The notes beneath the pieces were generated by a model. That model was not told the DNA's origin. It saw only the letters and a program-made list of their open reading frames with translations, and searched no databases. From Gamsiella multidivaricata (lineage: Eukaryota; Mortierellomycota; Mortierellomycetes; Mortierellales; Mortierellaceae), in assembly GCF_025024155.1 (NCBI RefSeq), contig NW_026251746.1, positions 248,001 through 312,000 of the forward strand: 64,000 nucleotides of DNA, written 5' to 3'. Of this stretch, positions 36,080-48,399 are shown piece after piece (position 1 is the first letter of the stretch; each line of letters opens with the position of its first letter). A program made the translations under genes and the position numbers.

Positions 36080-36700
36080 TTTCGGCTATATTGTACCGCG
36101 CGGTGATTAAGAAATATACAAGAAGCGTTGTATTATATACAGGTGGGTGCTTTGAAAAAAAGAGGGTGAGGAGACGTTGTTCTAAAAGTAATAGGTGAGA
36201 TGTGGTTGAAAGTGCTGAGTCCAAGATGAGGTGGAGGAAGAGATAAGAAAGAAATCGCTGCTTTTTGAGAATCTACGCTTTATGTCGAGTATGCAGGTTT
36301 TTTTCTTTCTTTCTTTCTTTTTTTTTTTTTTTGCTTCATACTCATGTCTATGCTTCTTATATTGGTCCCGTTTGAGATCGAGAATCACTATTTGGTTTTG
36401 ACCCATAGTTTGCAGCATTCCACATTCTAATGTCGACGCGCTTCGTTCTAAATTTTTTATAATAAATCGAACGGGAGTGCTATTCTAGGGGCGTACCAGA
36501 GGGCAACAAGGGGTTTATTTCTAGTGTACATGGCGGAGCAGTCTATGATGCTGTTGTGGCTGTTGTTCATGCTGATATTATGATGTTGGGAGGTGCATAG
36601 GTTACGTCCACCCTGCCGATCCCTGTCAATGACAATGGCGTCGCTCCCTTTCTTCCCCCTGTTTTCTTCTCTTTCCTGAAAACCCCGTCCCGGCCTCTTT
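36080..36700. other. Intergenic between C2H2 factor and CE4-like gene
   Basis: The stretch contains a TTTC/T tract at 36299-36332 and AT-rich sequence near 36450. It should hold the promoter of the CE4-like gene and the 3' end of the C2H2 gene. No coding feature supported. Confidence 0.45.
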
Positions 36701-38349
36701 TCACTTTGCATCTTTTTCTCCTTTCTCAAGCAACTTTGCTGTTGGGTGCTTTTTGGCGATGTGGCGACGAAGATCATGGAGCCGTGTGAACTTCTCTTCG
36801 CAACCCCCCGTCTCAGCGAGCTCATCGCATTTGAAGGGCCGCGTATTCTTATGGGCAAGAATGTGGGACCGAAGGTTGAATGGCCTTGTGAATCGTTTCC
36901 CGCAGAAGCCGCAAATGTGCGTGGGAGAACTAGACTTTTGTTTTGTACCCTTGGTTTCGGGAGCTCTGCCTTTGGTTTCGGAAGCTCTGCCTTTGGTTTC
37001 CTTGCGGCCTAAGTATTGGTGGTTGTAGCCCTGGTGCCAGTCATTCGCGATCAACTTGAAGGTAGCCTCCATCGAAGCTCGTGTGGACCGAATGTGCTGC
37101 TCGCTACAAAGGGACCTATCATCATCGCTTTCTTCAGAATTTTCCGTCTCAACGCGTAAGACACTACTATACGGCATGCCGAAATGTTGCTGTGCTGGCT
37201 GTATGCATGGCTGCATCTGATAGTGATATTGGTGCTGCTGCTGAAGTTGGTATTGTCGTTGAGACTGGTATTGCTTCTGATGTTGGTGCTGATGCTGCAA
37301 TAGGTCCTGGGAAGGGACCTTACCCAGGCTACAGTGGTTCCTGTTATGATACGCCGATGTATACGCTTGTCCTCTGAGCTTGTAGTGTCGTAGTCTCGGG
37401 GCCGATGTGGGGTGCAGATAATGCAGCGCCTATTGTTCATTGTTGTGGCAAAGATTGGAAGGTGTTGATACAAACCCTTATTTTTATCCGTAATTGAAAA
37501 AATATATGCTGTAGTCTTTGACTGACCAGTAGTGATCCCTGTGCCGATTGCACGAACGGAGGATAGTGGGACGTCCGGACATTATGAGCACCGACCGAGT
37601 GCGAGGGCTGGTGCACTGAGTTCTCTACGGTTTTCCCAGATGAACTTTCACTGGAACAGGAAGCCTCGCATTCCTCAAAGTTCACGAAGTCGCTCAAGAA
37701 AGCAGTGTCGTCTGCATGTTTAGACGCGAACAATGAGGTTGCCGGTGGGTATGCTGTCGAGTGGCGTGCGAGACCTTGTACAGTCTGAGATGCATGTGCG
37801 TCGCCCTGTCCTGAGCTGAGAGAATGCCGAGCCAGCAGGCATGCCGAGTACTGTTCCTTTGTTTGAACTGCGCTTGCATTAAGACTGTAAACAGGATTCT
37901 GTGGCGCTTGAGTTGGAGTTGGTAGCTGGCGACAAAAGGTCGTCTTCTGTTGAGTTGTCGACCATTGTTGGGTGATAATACAAGGATTGTTTGTGCATGT
38001 GGATGCGTCGCCCATGGTATATGTGGAATACTGAGATGACACACCGAATTCGCCGTCGAGGCCCTCGGAGTTCGACCAGCGAGATCCGAGAACTTGATCA
38101 CCCGTGAGTGTAGGATACCGTGCAGGGTGCACGGTTTGTTGCGAGGACGAGTTGTCGACTTGCTGCTCTGCTCTGGGCATATGGGAGATGTGAGCGAGCA
38201 ATGAAGATGACTGGATTTGTTTTGTGTGCACCATAGCGATGATATTGGCAGCTGGGCTATGAGACTCGATCTGCGTGGATAAAGAAGGATTGCTGTGAGT
38301 CCTAACACGAAAAAACAGATAGACGAGCACATACTTCCTGCATTTTCAT
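36701..38349 (-). CDS. C2H2 zinc-finger protein with Gln/His-rich N-terminal half
   Basis: The coding core is two exons, 37527-38270 and 36701-37378, joined in phase by a gtcagt-acaag intron. A 15-nt first exon at 38335-38349 (encoding MKMQE, gtatgt donor) extends it in frame to 478 residues; the start is uncertain, and ATG 38234 is the alternative. The C-terminus carries one canonical finger, ICGFCGKRFTRPFNLRSHIL, and a second with an expanded Cys-Cys spacing of eight residues (CDELAETGGC...RRHIAKKH). Upstream are a Gln/His-rich run and a seven-residue tandem (ETKGRAx, three copies) encoded by a 21-base repeat at about 36945-37000. The N-terminal half is Ser/Thr/Gln-rich and disordered. Presumably a DNA-binding regulator; target unknown. 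Confidence 0.78.
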
Positions 38350-41300
38350 TAGTGTATCATTATTCTTTTTATCGGATGCTCACCTTGCTCAGGCCAGGGG
38401 TTATTAGGATCACCAACAGAAAGCTGTGCTTGTGCTTAGTGGGCAAATATCGCACGATCACGCTTAGAAGTAACGAACGAAAAAAAGGTTCGAATATAAA
38501 GTATACAACAGGAAGCAAAAAATAAAAACTTCTACTTAATCACTAGAAGTCGTTGCAAGAGAAACAGGTCTGTAGAGCGAGAGAAGGAATTTATAGATAC
38601 AATCTTAGGTGTCAATAGATGACAGGGGTGAAAGGAAGTGGGATTTATAATTGCGAATGTAAAGTGGAATGTTGTTCATGTAAAGGTATAAGAAGAAGCG
38701 CGTATTGTTGCGGCATTAGCCTGTGCAAATGAGAGAAAGGGACAGCGTGAGAGTGTGGACGAATATATAGGGCTTTCAGTGGAGTTGGTCGACGGAGTAT
38801 GGTAATCAAGGTGAAGGTGTTAACAGGCAAAGATCGATAGCAAGTTGAAGGTCATGACTCGACATGGGCACGCTAGTATGCAGGGATACGAAATGTGCCG
38901 AATGCGAGTAAATGAGCGATGTGAAGATAGAAAAATGTAGAACAGACAAGAATGATAAGTAATGGTATTAATGGCAGCACCGTAGGAGGAAAGGTCTCTG
39001 GGGGGGTAGTCGAAATGATGGGAAGAAAGAGAAGAAGGAGAAAAGAAGTAAGAAAAGAGGAAGGAAAAAAAAGGAAAGCGTTTGGAGCGGTAGGCACTCA
39101 TATTGATCACAATCTATTCTTCAAAAAAAAAAAAAAAAAAAAGGCCGTTGTCATACCCTACTCATTGGAAGCTCTCACTTACCATGCATGCATGTGCACA
39201 CATAGTCTACACATACTCACGCAGTTCCCCGATTCCCTATGCAGCATTTCAGTACTCATTATATCGCATCTAGTCTGTCTCTGGGTAGTGCACGGCATTT
39301 CTAACGATAGGTGTGCAATTTAGTCGTCTATTTTACAATTGACGCGCGATCTCGTCTACCCATGTATAGCCCTTAGTTCGCGGGGTCGTTTGATCCTCAA
39401 GCGCATTTTGTAGAAACACGGACGCATGCCTATCATAGCCTTGTTATGCAACTTGGCTCGTAATGAAAGGCCACTCTACGTCCATTTTAATACTGAGATT
39501 GTCCTTCTCTAGACGTCCAAGCATATCTGGAACCAAGGACTCATGCCGTCAGGAACCTTACTTTCTTAAAACAAAATAGCGTAGATAACTTTGTTCGCTC
39601 GTTTCCTCCTTTTCGTAGATAATCGGATGAGCACCACTGCAAGCATAGCTCCTCTGCAGTTGGCCATCACTTTTTCAACTAATCCATGAGTAGGGATGAA
39701 GATTCATATATGAAGAGTACCTACCGATTTTTACTTTTCATGCTGTTTTCTCTTTTCAAAGGCTTGATCCATGTATTGGAGGAATTTGAAAAGCAACCTA
39801 AACAAACCTATCCTACCATTGCACTCACAGGCTACTTCTGAAAGTGACCCCTGTTTTTTCAACAAGGCCACTACTGAAAAATGACAGCATTGCTAGAGAG
39901 AGAGAGCATTCAAATGATCTGGGCTATTAAAATAGGTGGGTGGATAGCAAGTGGCCATGCGGACCAAATAAAATAGCTATGAAGCGTCGGTAGCGCAGTG
40001 TATTTTATGACCTGGCACGCTGACTCGCCCCTTTCTCTCTCAATTTTCCAGTAGACTCACTTTTATATGCAATATTCTAGCAATAAAGTTGGTGTTTGTC
40101 CAGCATGTATTTTTGCATCGCCAAAATCTTATAGTAACCGTACTCGAAACTCAAGTGAGTGCTATCAATTTGTTTATATTGTCGAACTGGAGGCAGGGTA
40201 CAAACAAAGAGTTTTAAAAGTACCCTATCTCTTCAGGACTAAGACCGCATTGCAGCGAATTCCGATATTCCGCAATCGCTTCCTCGTGTCCGCATTTTGT
40301 TGAGCGATTGCAGTATATTCAGGTTCTCGCGATCGTCGAAAGCTTTCCTACCAACCCTACCCTAGGCAAGAACCACAAATGAAAAGTGGCGAAGGATAAT
40401 AAAAGTGATTAACTAGAGATGCTCATTGGCATAGCTTCCTCAAGAACCTTGGCAGCGAATATCTAATCGATCCGGCTCCTCAAACAAAGGCTAAGGTTTC
40501 TTTGCTCATGACATGTGCGAAAGAATAAGGGACGTGAACCGGGAAGCATTTACATTTGACATTCCGACAGTTTGTGCACCAATGCGCTCTTGAACTTCAA
40601 CTCTATCGATGTGCATTTCACAGAACATCAGCGCAGGGAGCTGTTGGTGCTTGATGAGAAAAACATTTTCATCGTGTCGTTGGCAAATATCCTCCCGTAA
40701 GCATAGGGGGATGAAATAAAACACCGAGTGGAAAGTAGAGAGGAGAACCATGTCTCGCTCGTATGTGTGTGCATCCCCGCCCATTATGAATACCATAGCC
40801 GAACGAGGGTTCGTCGGGAGCACAGGGCAGGAAACGGACAATTAGAGCCCACCGAGAGCAACGTAGAGGGGCTGCATGATTGCTGCCCTCGTTTGTTCAA
40901 ATGTTATAATTTCCCCCCCAAAAATGCGCCTGAGATTGAGACCTCAGGTTGTGTGTGGTACGACAGCAGGTCAAAAGGTCAAAATATCAGAGAGTATCCG
41001 ACTCAGACCATATATCGCTTCACTGACTCAAGGCTCTTTGCTCCTTGGGCTATGCTTCATGCTTAGAGGGCCGAGGCATAGGCAACTGGATTGAATGAAG
41101 CCCATGCATGTTGTGGATATGCTCAAGGATTATAGATAAGTCCCCCAAATGTTCCATCTGGGGTGAGTAAAAAAAGGGCACGAATAAGAGAGCGATTGGG
41201 CCGTTTTCTGTTTGACGCCAACGAACAAAACAAACAAAACAAACAAAATCTAATCCTCCAATAGCGTGTGCATGCGCGCTGTAGTCCTAAGCTATACATG

Positions 41301-42866
41301 CATGTATAGACGGGTAAATAAACGCTTCATAGCTACTCATCGATTTCGCCTCTCTCTCGATGCATCTGGCAAGAGTGCAGGTCAACCACCCGTTCTCAGT
41401 TGCGCCTTATTTATCTTGTTTTGTTTATACCAAGTTACCAACTGCATGAAGAAAAAAAAACGCAAAGAAAAAAAAACCTGTCTTTGGAAGAGGCTGGGAG
41501 ATTGGCATTATAAAGCAAAATGCCGGAAGAGAGCGAGTGACCAGATAGTCTAAGTCTGAGGTCGGAGCTTTGATGGTGCAGCCTGTACGCGTTCAACAAG
41601 GGTGATGCACGACAAACATATCTCGTTCATGGTACAGCAGCTTCTCTTCAAGGGCCCTTTTTCCTCATCATACCGCTTGCCCAGGGATACATGCAGACCT
41701 CTTCCCATCGTAAGCATTTCGTCCTCCACCCACTTATCCATTCTTCCTTTCAGCATTCATGTTCTTTCCTTGTCGTGTGCACTGCGGAGATTCTACACAA
41801 GAGAAGGAGCGTACATACAAAGAGGCGGTTCGGGCCACAACATAGTGAAACCTGAATAAAAGTAACACAAGACGTTATTTTGTAAAAACCAACCAAATCA
41901 TAGACTCACAAAAAAAAACTTACATGGTACAATTAGTGGTTTATTTGGTATGACAAGAGTCGCGCCTGTGCATTTTCTCTGGAGTGGAGCCAGATCGCAA
42001 TCCCTCCAATCATGATGCAAGGTCAAGCACTCTACTCGATTGCCTGCATTGAGAAGGCGCGCTCAAGGTGTGAGAGCCTTTCGAGTATGTTCTTTCTCCT
42101 CGGAGAAAAAAAGAATGGAGTAAAATTGTCATCGTACCGAAGGACAAACGGAGAGACGGCAATGAACGTATCCGGGTCCCATGAAGTCCATTTCCTCTCA
42201 CATAGGTATAATTTCAAAGTAAAGGTCTTGGGCGTATGTACATGTACTACTCATTGCCATACCCCAATGCATCGCCGCCCATGTTTTGGAGAACGCTAAA
42301 AAAAGAAAAAAAAAAAAAGGCAGCGGTAGAGACCACTCAAGGCTAATCTCACGCGTGGAAAGAAGGTATGCATATGTTCTATCATGGTGAACATGGGCCC
42401 GAACGCCACTCCAGAATGCTCTTCTATCCCACCTGCACCGTCTGTCAGTTTCCCTCAGTATCCTCAAATCTAAGCAGAAGAGCAGTGCAGAGGCTTGTCT
42501 GTCGTGGTCGCACAGACATTTGTTTATTCTGGTATAGAGTACAATCGAGCGCTGTATGAGCCAGTAGTGCAGACACCGCGAAATAGACTATACGCGCGTT
42601 TTCGATTAGGGTGATGTTTCTGCCAACGTCAGATACAGCACATTTCCAGCAGCGACAGCCTATCGTCCTTACTTGAGTTTGATTCGTGCGATGGCCATAC
42701 GATAACTCTCCGTAGATAGCTTGATGCGAAATCTAATCTTGCGATTCTTCTCTTATTCGCTGCAGTAGATACGTGTCACCTTGACCGCATCTCTCTTTCA
42801 GAAGCAAACACATACAAGTACTGGATAGACATTTAATTTATGTATTTGGATATAAAGCGGCAAGTT
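38350..42866. other. Gene-poor region, 4.5 kb
   Basis: Apart from one weak ORF (separate entry), nothing convincing. Features are an A20 run at 39123-39142, a CAAAA-type repeat near 41222-41245, and A-rich tracts near 41450-41475 and 42298-42318. Plus- and minus-strand frames of 60-110 codons lack domains. The first part should include the promoter of the 36701-38349 gene, the last part the 3' end of glutathione synthetase. Confidence 0.4.
40506..40796 (-). CDS. Isolated small ORF, function unknown
   Basis: The frame is open from 40841, with its first ATG at 40796, and encodes about 96 residues of ordinary composition (for example DAHTYERDMVLLSTFHSVFY and KHQQLPALMFCEMHIDRVEV). No motif, signal peptide or membrane segment is recognised. 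The open frame extends upstream of the ATG without one, so it may be an exon or relic rather than a complete gene. Confidence 0.2.
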   Translation of the reverse strand: MVFIMGGDAHTYERDMVLLSTFHSVFYFIPLCLREDICQRHDENVFLIKHQQLPALMFCEMHIDRVEVQERIGAQTVGMSNVNASRFTSLILSHMS

Positions 42867-45266
42867 CTAAACGAGCATGGGGGAATCAATGACCGCAAAC
42901 CCTGCGGCCACTCCGCCTTCATTACTTTCGACGCCCTTGGTGCGAAGTAAATGGCCGCCATTGTCGTTCCGAACCACGCTCTGACCGTCGTGTAGATATA
43001 TCCCATAAATGCCCAATTCCGAAACAACGTCCGCATGCTGGATTTCTCCTTTACGCAGGAGAACGTTCTTCGTGATAGGAGGACGGATGATATCCATCAG
43101 AATATATGCGTTTCTCTGTTCTGCTGTCAGCTTTTTCAATGCTTCCTGGATATCCTTCCCGTAAATATTGTTCCCTTTACAATGGGATGAGAAAAAAAAT
43201 GTTTGGTGCAATTAGTTCGAAAGTTGAAAGTTGAAAGTTGGTGACGTCTCCTTTTTGCCACAGACGAAAGCGCAATCGTAGCAATGTCCTCATATCCTTA
43301 CCTCCCCCTTCACGCTGGGGCTTCATAACCAACTCATCACTGTTGACTAGAGCTGCTTCATAAGCAGCCCGTCCCTCAGGCGAGTTATCCAGAGGGTACA
43401 GTCCAGCAAACGATTCGCGCAACTGTACGGCCGCTTCTGGATCCTTCACGAAACGCTCCAACTGACCTGGGGCTGCCAGAACCTGCTGCACTTTCTTGGC
43501 CCCGACTAGTTGGTATGCAATTGTAGGGCATTTGATCGCTAAAGATCTCTCTGCAAGTAGTCTCCCTTCCCATTCCTATCGAAATAATAAAGCGGGTTTA
43601 TCGGCGCGTCAGAAGTTTGTTCCCCTATTCGCGCTGGCTAATTGACAATATTATCCATTATTAGTATCGATATACCTTCTCAGTAGGATAATCGGTGGTG
43701 GCGTACGCAGATCGATAATATGCAACAGAGATTTCTTGGTCATCACTGTTTGCAATAGAAATAGCGTCAGGTATACGTTAGTTAACCGTCCTGGCATGAT
43801 ACAAGCAGAACCATGTGGCCACCCCTGCAACCTATTCACATACACGTATAGCGCCTTCGTCTGTGGATCCAGCCGTCCTTGTTCCGCAATTTCAGCAAGG
43901 GTTCTGCGGATCAACACGACTCCATGCCTAGGGTGAAACGATTGATCAAGTACTGCTCAGTATCATTGTAGACAAAGAGTACATCATATGGTTTTCGAAC
44001 TTGAATAGCGTGCCCATTCATACTTGTTCAACAGATTATATTCGATGTATCGCTGGTCAAAAGCATTCCGCTCTCCTGGTTGGACCACCATCATGACTTT
44101 TGCACTGACAAAAAAAAAAAAGCGCGTGTCAGCATTGCTGTTCTGAGAGCGTAGATTAATGCTGATTAATTTTATCACAGCTCACGTACGTCTTCGATCC
44201 ATAAAGCTGGTGTGCGGAAGCTAATCCAGAGGCAATTGACGAGATAGATTCACTGCTAGGGAGTGCAGAGACATCCAGCTTATTCGTAAAATACCCTGTA
44301 ATTGCCAGAAGATATCTACATCATGGGCAAGTGTTAACAACAATTAGCGTCGCTTCATATGACTGATCGATTGTTTGCAGTGGAGATGCTACAATCCTAG
44401 TGTAGTATCCTCAGCATACCTATGGAGGTCTCCTGTCAAAGAGGAGAGACTTCCAAAGGAAACAGAGATGGTGTTAAGTTCAACCTGTTTGATCTTTGCT
44501 TCTGAGAACTCTTGTCCTTGGTTCAAGTGGATAATGTAATCGGACCGATGTACTCCAAGCGAAGCAGGCTAGGTTGGTTGCGCAGAAAAGAATTTGTAAG
44601 CAAAAGCAGTCCATCCGAACGCGTCCTAATCTACAGATCATAAGACGTCTTCTTTATTGCGTGGGCACGTCAGCTTGCTCTCTAGAAAGCGAGGAGTAAC
44701 AGCGTCGATGGCGCCATCCATCAATGCTATCGGTGCTCCTTCCCTGGCCAAAAAGTCAACGTACATCTCAGTTATGTTCACGATTATTTACCTGAGCAAT
44801 ACCTTCCTTCTTCACAATGAGGTACAAATCGTAAAGGCGCTTGACAAAGTCGTCGACGGTCGAAAGACTATGTCCATTGTAGCAGCAAAGCAATTGGAAG
44901 TCAACAACCGCGCCTGACAAATATTCGCGTCCCTTTCGACTGCCATACATGCGTAGCCTAAAAAAGACCCGGTAGAACACACCTTTCCATAATCTCCTTT
45001 AAGAAGGCGTCGTCTTCTGAGATGTCATGAACGAGTTGGTTGAACAAGGGCTGAATTTTAACTGCATCGTTGAAGGCATTGATAGGGAAGGGAGTGGGGA
45101 ACAACGAGACGGGGGCATTGATGACACCTCCTGCAAGAATAGGATCCTGCGTGTCCTTCGTGGAAGGAGGACGGACAACGAGACCGTGCGAAAGTGCAAA
45201 GTCGAGGGCAGCGTCCTTGAGGATCTGGAGCTGTTCTTCTGTCAAAGTTGATGCCAGGTCGGACAT
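42867..45266 (-). CDS. GSH2: Glutathione synthetase
   Basis: Nine exons give 483 residues, close to yeast Gsh2 (491) and human GSS (474). In transcript order they are 44983-45266, 44792-44867, 44420-44568, 44190-44315, 44024-44104, 43844-43927, 43676-43745, 43302-43575 and 42867-43174, with phase continuous at every junction. The enzyme joins gamma-glutamylcysteine and glycine using ATP. Family segments are visible in order: GGVINAPVSLFPTPFP, VHRSDYIIH, KQVELNTISVSF, MVVQPGERNAFDQRYIEY, DDQEISVAYYRSAY, the Gly-rich ATP/substrate loop KPQREGGGNNIYG (split by the last intron), and SELGIYG near the C-terminus. Eight introns make it the most intron-dense gene here. Cytosolic enzyme; no targeting signal. 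Confidence 0.96.
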
Positions 45267-45480
45267 TCTTGGCGGCGATAGTTGTGGTAACGTGGGAAGT
45301 ACAGAAATGTAAATTGAGGAAGTGGAGAGGATTCAAAAGTTGGATGGAGCGATGTGAGAGCTGTCTGCGCAACCGAAGTAAGGGTTTCAATAGAGTTTAT
45401 ATCCAATTACAGTTGCTTCCTTATTTCCATCCATTATTTCAGGGACATCCTTGGGTGGAGATGTTCGACTAGTGCCATTT

Positions 45481-45961
45481 TCTTAGTTCTGAGAGTAACG
45501 AAGACGATAGTTATGATGAGGACTTAGGGGAGCTGGAAGATGGAGATATATCAAACGTGGAATAACAGGGCTCAGAGCAAGAAGACGAGGAGCTGCAGAT
45601 AGACGCAGTGCGCAAGGCCGCAAGTAGTACTCCAAAAAACTTCCGGCGATCTACTGTGGCGATCTGGAAAAGAAAGAGCATTGACGAGTTTTCTTCGTCC
45701 AATACGAGTTTCCCACTTTTAAAAGAAGGATTTACGGAAAAGGAATTCAAACATCGACGTCAAGACATAGTTCATGTGCACTGCGACTCAATGCTTGCGC
45801 TAGCATCAGTGTTCAACCAAGCTAGGAAGCTTACAGCAGAGAGGGATGAGAAACTTCGGCTATTGGCATTCAGCTCTTTAGTGCAAGCCGGCTACTTGAC
45901 GCCCTCATCCGCAACATCCGCAAGGCCCGTTACTTCTGATGCGATTGCTAGGTCTCAATAA
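45481..45961 (+). pseudogene. Second ORF of a PIF/Harbinger-like element, interrupted
   Basis: An acidic segment (ESNEDDSYDEDLGELEDGD) reads in the same frame as the downstream ORF but is cut by an ochre codon at 45563-45565. After it, the frame continues for about 130 residues (KNFRRSTVAIWKRKS, then KHRRQDIVHVHCDSMLALAS) to a stop at 45961. It lies tail-to-tail with the Harbinger-like transposase remnant. Harbinger elements typically carry a transposase gene plus a second, Myb-like protein gene, so this is a candidate for that partner; the Myb similarity itself is not evident. Confidence 0.45.
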
Positions 45962-45995
45962 AATGTCGCCATGCTTATCTGTAAACCCCATAGTT

Positions 45996-46796
45996 TTATT
46001 CATGTGTCTTGGTTCTGTGAGTATGTAAGATGACAAAATTGTCGTGTTCTGGTTCCGTTGGCAGCTCGTCACCCTCGTCAATCAAAGAGTTGTGGAGAAT
46101 CATGTAAACAGTCGTCCAGTCCAGGACTCTCCTATAGTCGGCCCAGCAGGTGTCCTCCCTGATTACATGGGGTAGCTCTGTCAACGATCTCCAGCGACGT
46201 TTTAATATGCCAATGCAATTCTCATTGCAGGTGCGGACATTGGTGAGGCAGCGACTGAAGTCCATTTCGTCCTGAGTGAGAGATTGGCCCTTGATAACTG
46301 GCACCGTCACTATCGAGATTGGGTAGGCGGAGTCGGCGAGAAGACGTTGCGAAGGAGAAAAGTACTCCTTCTGGCGGATCCAGGGATCAGTTTGAACAAA
46401 AACGGAGTGGTCATGGCATCGATCTAGGACAGAAAATAAACCGAAGTTAGTATACCATTACTTTTCCACAGCCAGGTAAAGCCAATTTATATATCGTACC
46501 TGAAGCCCTTGGACGACCAACCATGTACGCAGGGCGTTTTGCGAAAGGCAACGTAGTTCCGTCAACAAATCCAACACGGCCAACAGCCCCTTTTCGGCCA
46601 TCTTTCTAGGGTGTCTATGCCATCCTTCCAGAGCGTCTATGCCATCCTTCCAGAGTGTCTATGCCATCCTTCTGGGGTTGGCCAGTGCAGAAGCTGATTC
46701 CGCAGTGAAAGGAGAGCATTGATCACACGTCCTGTATAGTTCTCACACGAACCTGGACTCTGCACCATGGGCCATCATGTATAATCGGGCCTCCAT
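45996..46796 (-). pseudogene. PIF/Harbinger-like DDE transposase remnant
   Basis: Reading from an ATG at 46796, the segments are MEARLYMMAHGAESRFV, then after a one-base shift NALLSLRNQLLHWPTPEGW, then a tandem-repeat-disrupted stretch. They are followed by GRVGFVDGTTLPFAKRPAYM, an apparent intron near 46430-46500, DRCHDHSVFVQTDPW, RLLADSAYP, and a C-terminus with NVRTCNENCIGILKRRWRSL. These match the layout of PIF/Harbinger transposases (D-G-T, then D-S-A-Y-P, then the N-E-R/E-like helix before LKxRWR). The frameshift and the stops within the repeat make it non-functional. Its upstream end abuts the pogo-like element. Confidence 0.7.
46612..46677. repeat. 21-base minisatellite in the transposase remnant
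   Basis: Three near-identical 21-base units with core GTCTATGCCATCCTTCCAGA, differing at one or two bases. They lie in the middle of the Harbinger-like coding remnant and disrupt its frame. Confidence 0.8.
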
Positions 46797-46808
46797 TTTG
46801 AGAGGAGC

Positions 46809-46842
46809 CAGTCCCGTATTCAATCCAATTGAAGCTGGTGTT
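46809..46842. repeat. Left terminal inverted repeat of the pogo-like element
   Basis: Reads CAGTCCCGTATTCAATCCAA and onward on the plus strand. Its partner at 48400-48432 is the reverse complement, with one extra base in this copy. Confidence 0.85.
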
Positions 46843-46925
46843 TTAAACATTAAAGGGTCATGTATCTCAACACTTTTGCTCCCATATACATTCATTTCGA
46901 GCCCATCATTTCCTCTATCTCCACT

Positions 46926-48394
46926 ATGCCCAAAAGAAAACGCGTTGGTCACGTAGCTCCGGCCCCCAAACCGCCCGACGTCGAACGCTCTAGCCTTGGC
47001 GCCTCGGCTTCCAAATCACACAAATCCCAAACGAAGTATACACTTCATGATAAGATGCATTTCATTTCAAAATACCAACGCAGAGCGAGAACACAATCCA
47101 TATGGCTCCAAAAATGTTGAATATGCATCCCAAAATAGCCGCCAATATACTTAAAAAGGAAGACAAGATCCATCAAGTAGTGGCGACGCTACCGCCTGTG
47201 GCAACAAGGGCGATTGTACGCAACAGGCCAAGACCAATGGCGGTTGTGGAAGAGGCCGTTTATGCCTGGTATAAACAGCGGGAATCTTTAGGTATAGTTT
47301 GCTCGTTTCTGAAAGCATATTCCCTAATCCATATAATTTGATAGGTATCAACGTGTCAGACTGTGCCCTGAAAGGAACTGCTGTGGTGATGTGGATCCTC
47401 ATAAAAGATTTCTTTCGTCTCGAGCATAAGCCAGAGCCGATTGTCTTTTCGAATGGTTGGCTCCAAAAGTCCAGAAGATAGCGAGCGTTCAGGAGATACA
47501 TCGGCCATGGTGAATGTGGATCGGTCAACTTAGATCTCTATCGGACTCAAATTGAGCAGATCCAAATAGCGCTCGAGGCCTTAGCCCTGACAGTATCTAC
47601 AATTACGATGAGACGGGTTTCTTTCTAAAGGCTATGTCCAACAAAGCCTTTGCTACTGGCTCGATTCGTGGCAAAAAGGCCACTCAGATTGCTCGAGTGT
47701 CGGTGTTGCTGTGCAGTAATGCCACAGGCGCAGACAAACGCAATCTTTTTGTCCTTTGTAAGTAACGCAGTATCGTTTAAGCAGTGTGATAGTTAGTGCA
47801 AATCAAATAGTTAAGCACTGTCTGAACGATTTGGCCTAAGCGACATTGAAGGCTATCGATGCCGACTTTTAAGGAAGCGGTTATGTTGGACGCGAACTGT
47901 TCGCCAATTGGCTCTGGAAGCTAGACCAGAACATGTACAGGAAGAGACGCAAGATCGCTTTGCTGATCGACAGCGCGCCAGGACACGGCAGATGCGAAGA
48001 ATGGGGCTTCCTCAACATCTCCATCATCAGGCTACCTCCAAATACAACATTCATGAGCCAGCCGCTCGATGCTAGGATTATCCGGTCCTTCAAGGCCCAC
48101 TACAGCCAAGAAATCCACCAAGAGATCCACCAAGAGATGCAGGTGGTCGAACTCGTTCTCCGTAACCGCACCGTCGAGAAGGAAGTTCCCATCGAGGGAT
48201 TCCCGCCACCACCTTCAAGTCCCTACGCAGAAGGGGTCTATTCTCAAGAATATCTCCAAAGCGCTGTAAACGAGTTCATGTCTGCCGCCGCTGACATACA
48301 GGAAACCAATTACAATGTTCTGTCGAAGACTGGCCTTCAGGTCGCTTTGGACGATATGGATGTGTTCGTTGATTGTCATAGGCTTGGGATATAA
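46926..48394 (+). pseudogene. Pogo-like transposase, multiply disrupted
   Basis: It starts at ATG 46926 (MPKRKRVGH). The helix-turn-helix region (KYTLHDKMHFISKYQRR, then ANILKKEDKI) is split by a frame change near 47095. A CENP-B-type segment (VVEEAVYAWYKQRESLG) leads through a likely intron to NVSDCALKG. A TAG at 47479-47481 and a frameshift near 47580 then intervene. The DDE_1 core follows: NYDETGFFLK (Asp at 47607), KIALLIDSAPGHG (Asp at 47969) and PPNTTFMSQPLDARI (Asp at 48068). All three catalytic Asp codons are still present, but the reading frame is broken at least three times, so no active protein is expected. Confidence 0.75.
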
Positions 48395-48399
48395 CGTAG

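Noticed and set aside
39979..40030. TAGCGCAGTG sequence resembling a tRNA A box
   Set aside because: No B box (GTTCRANNC) follows at a suitable distance and no cloverleaf can be formed, so it is not a tRNA gene.
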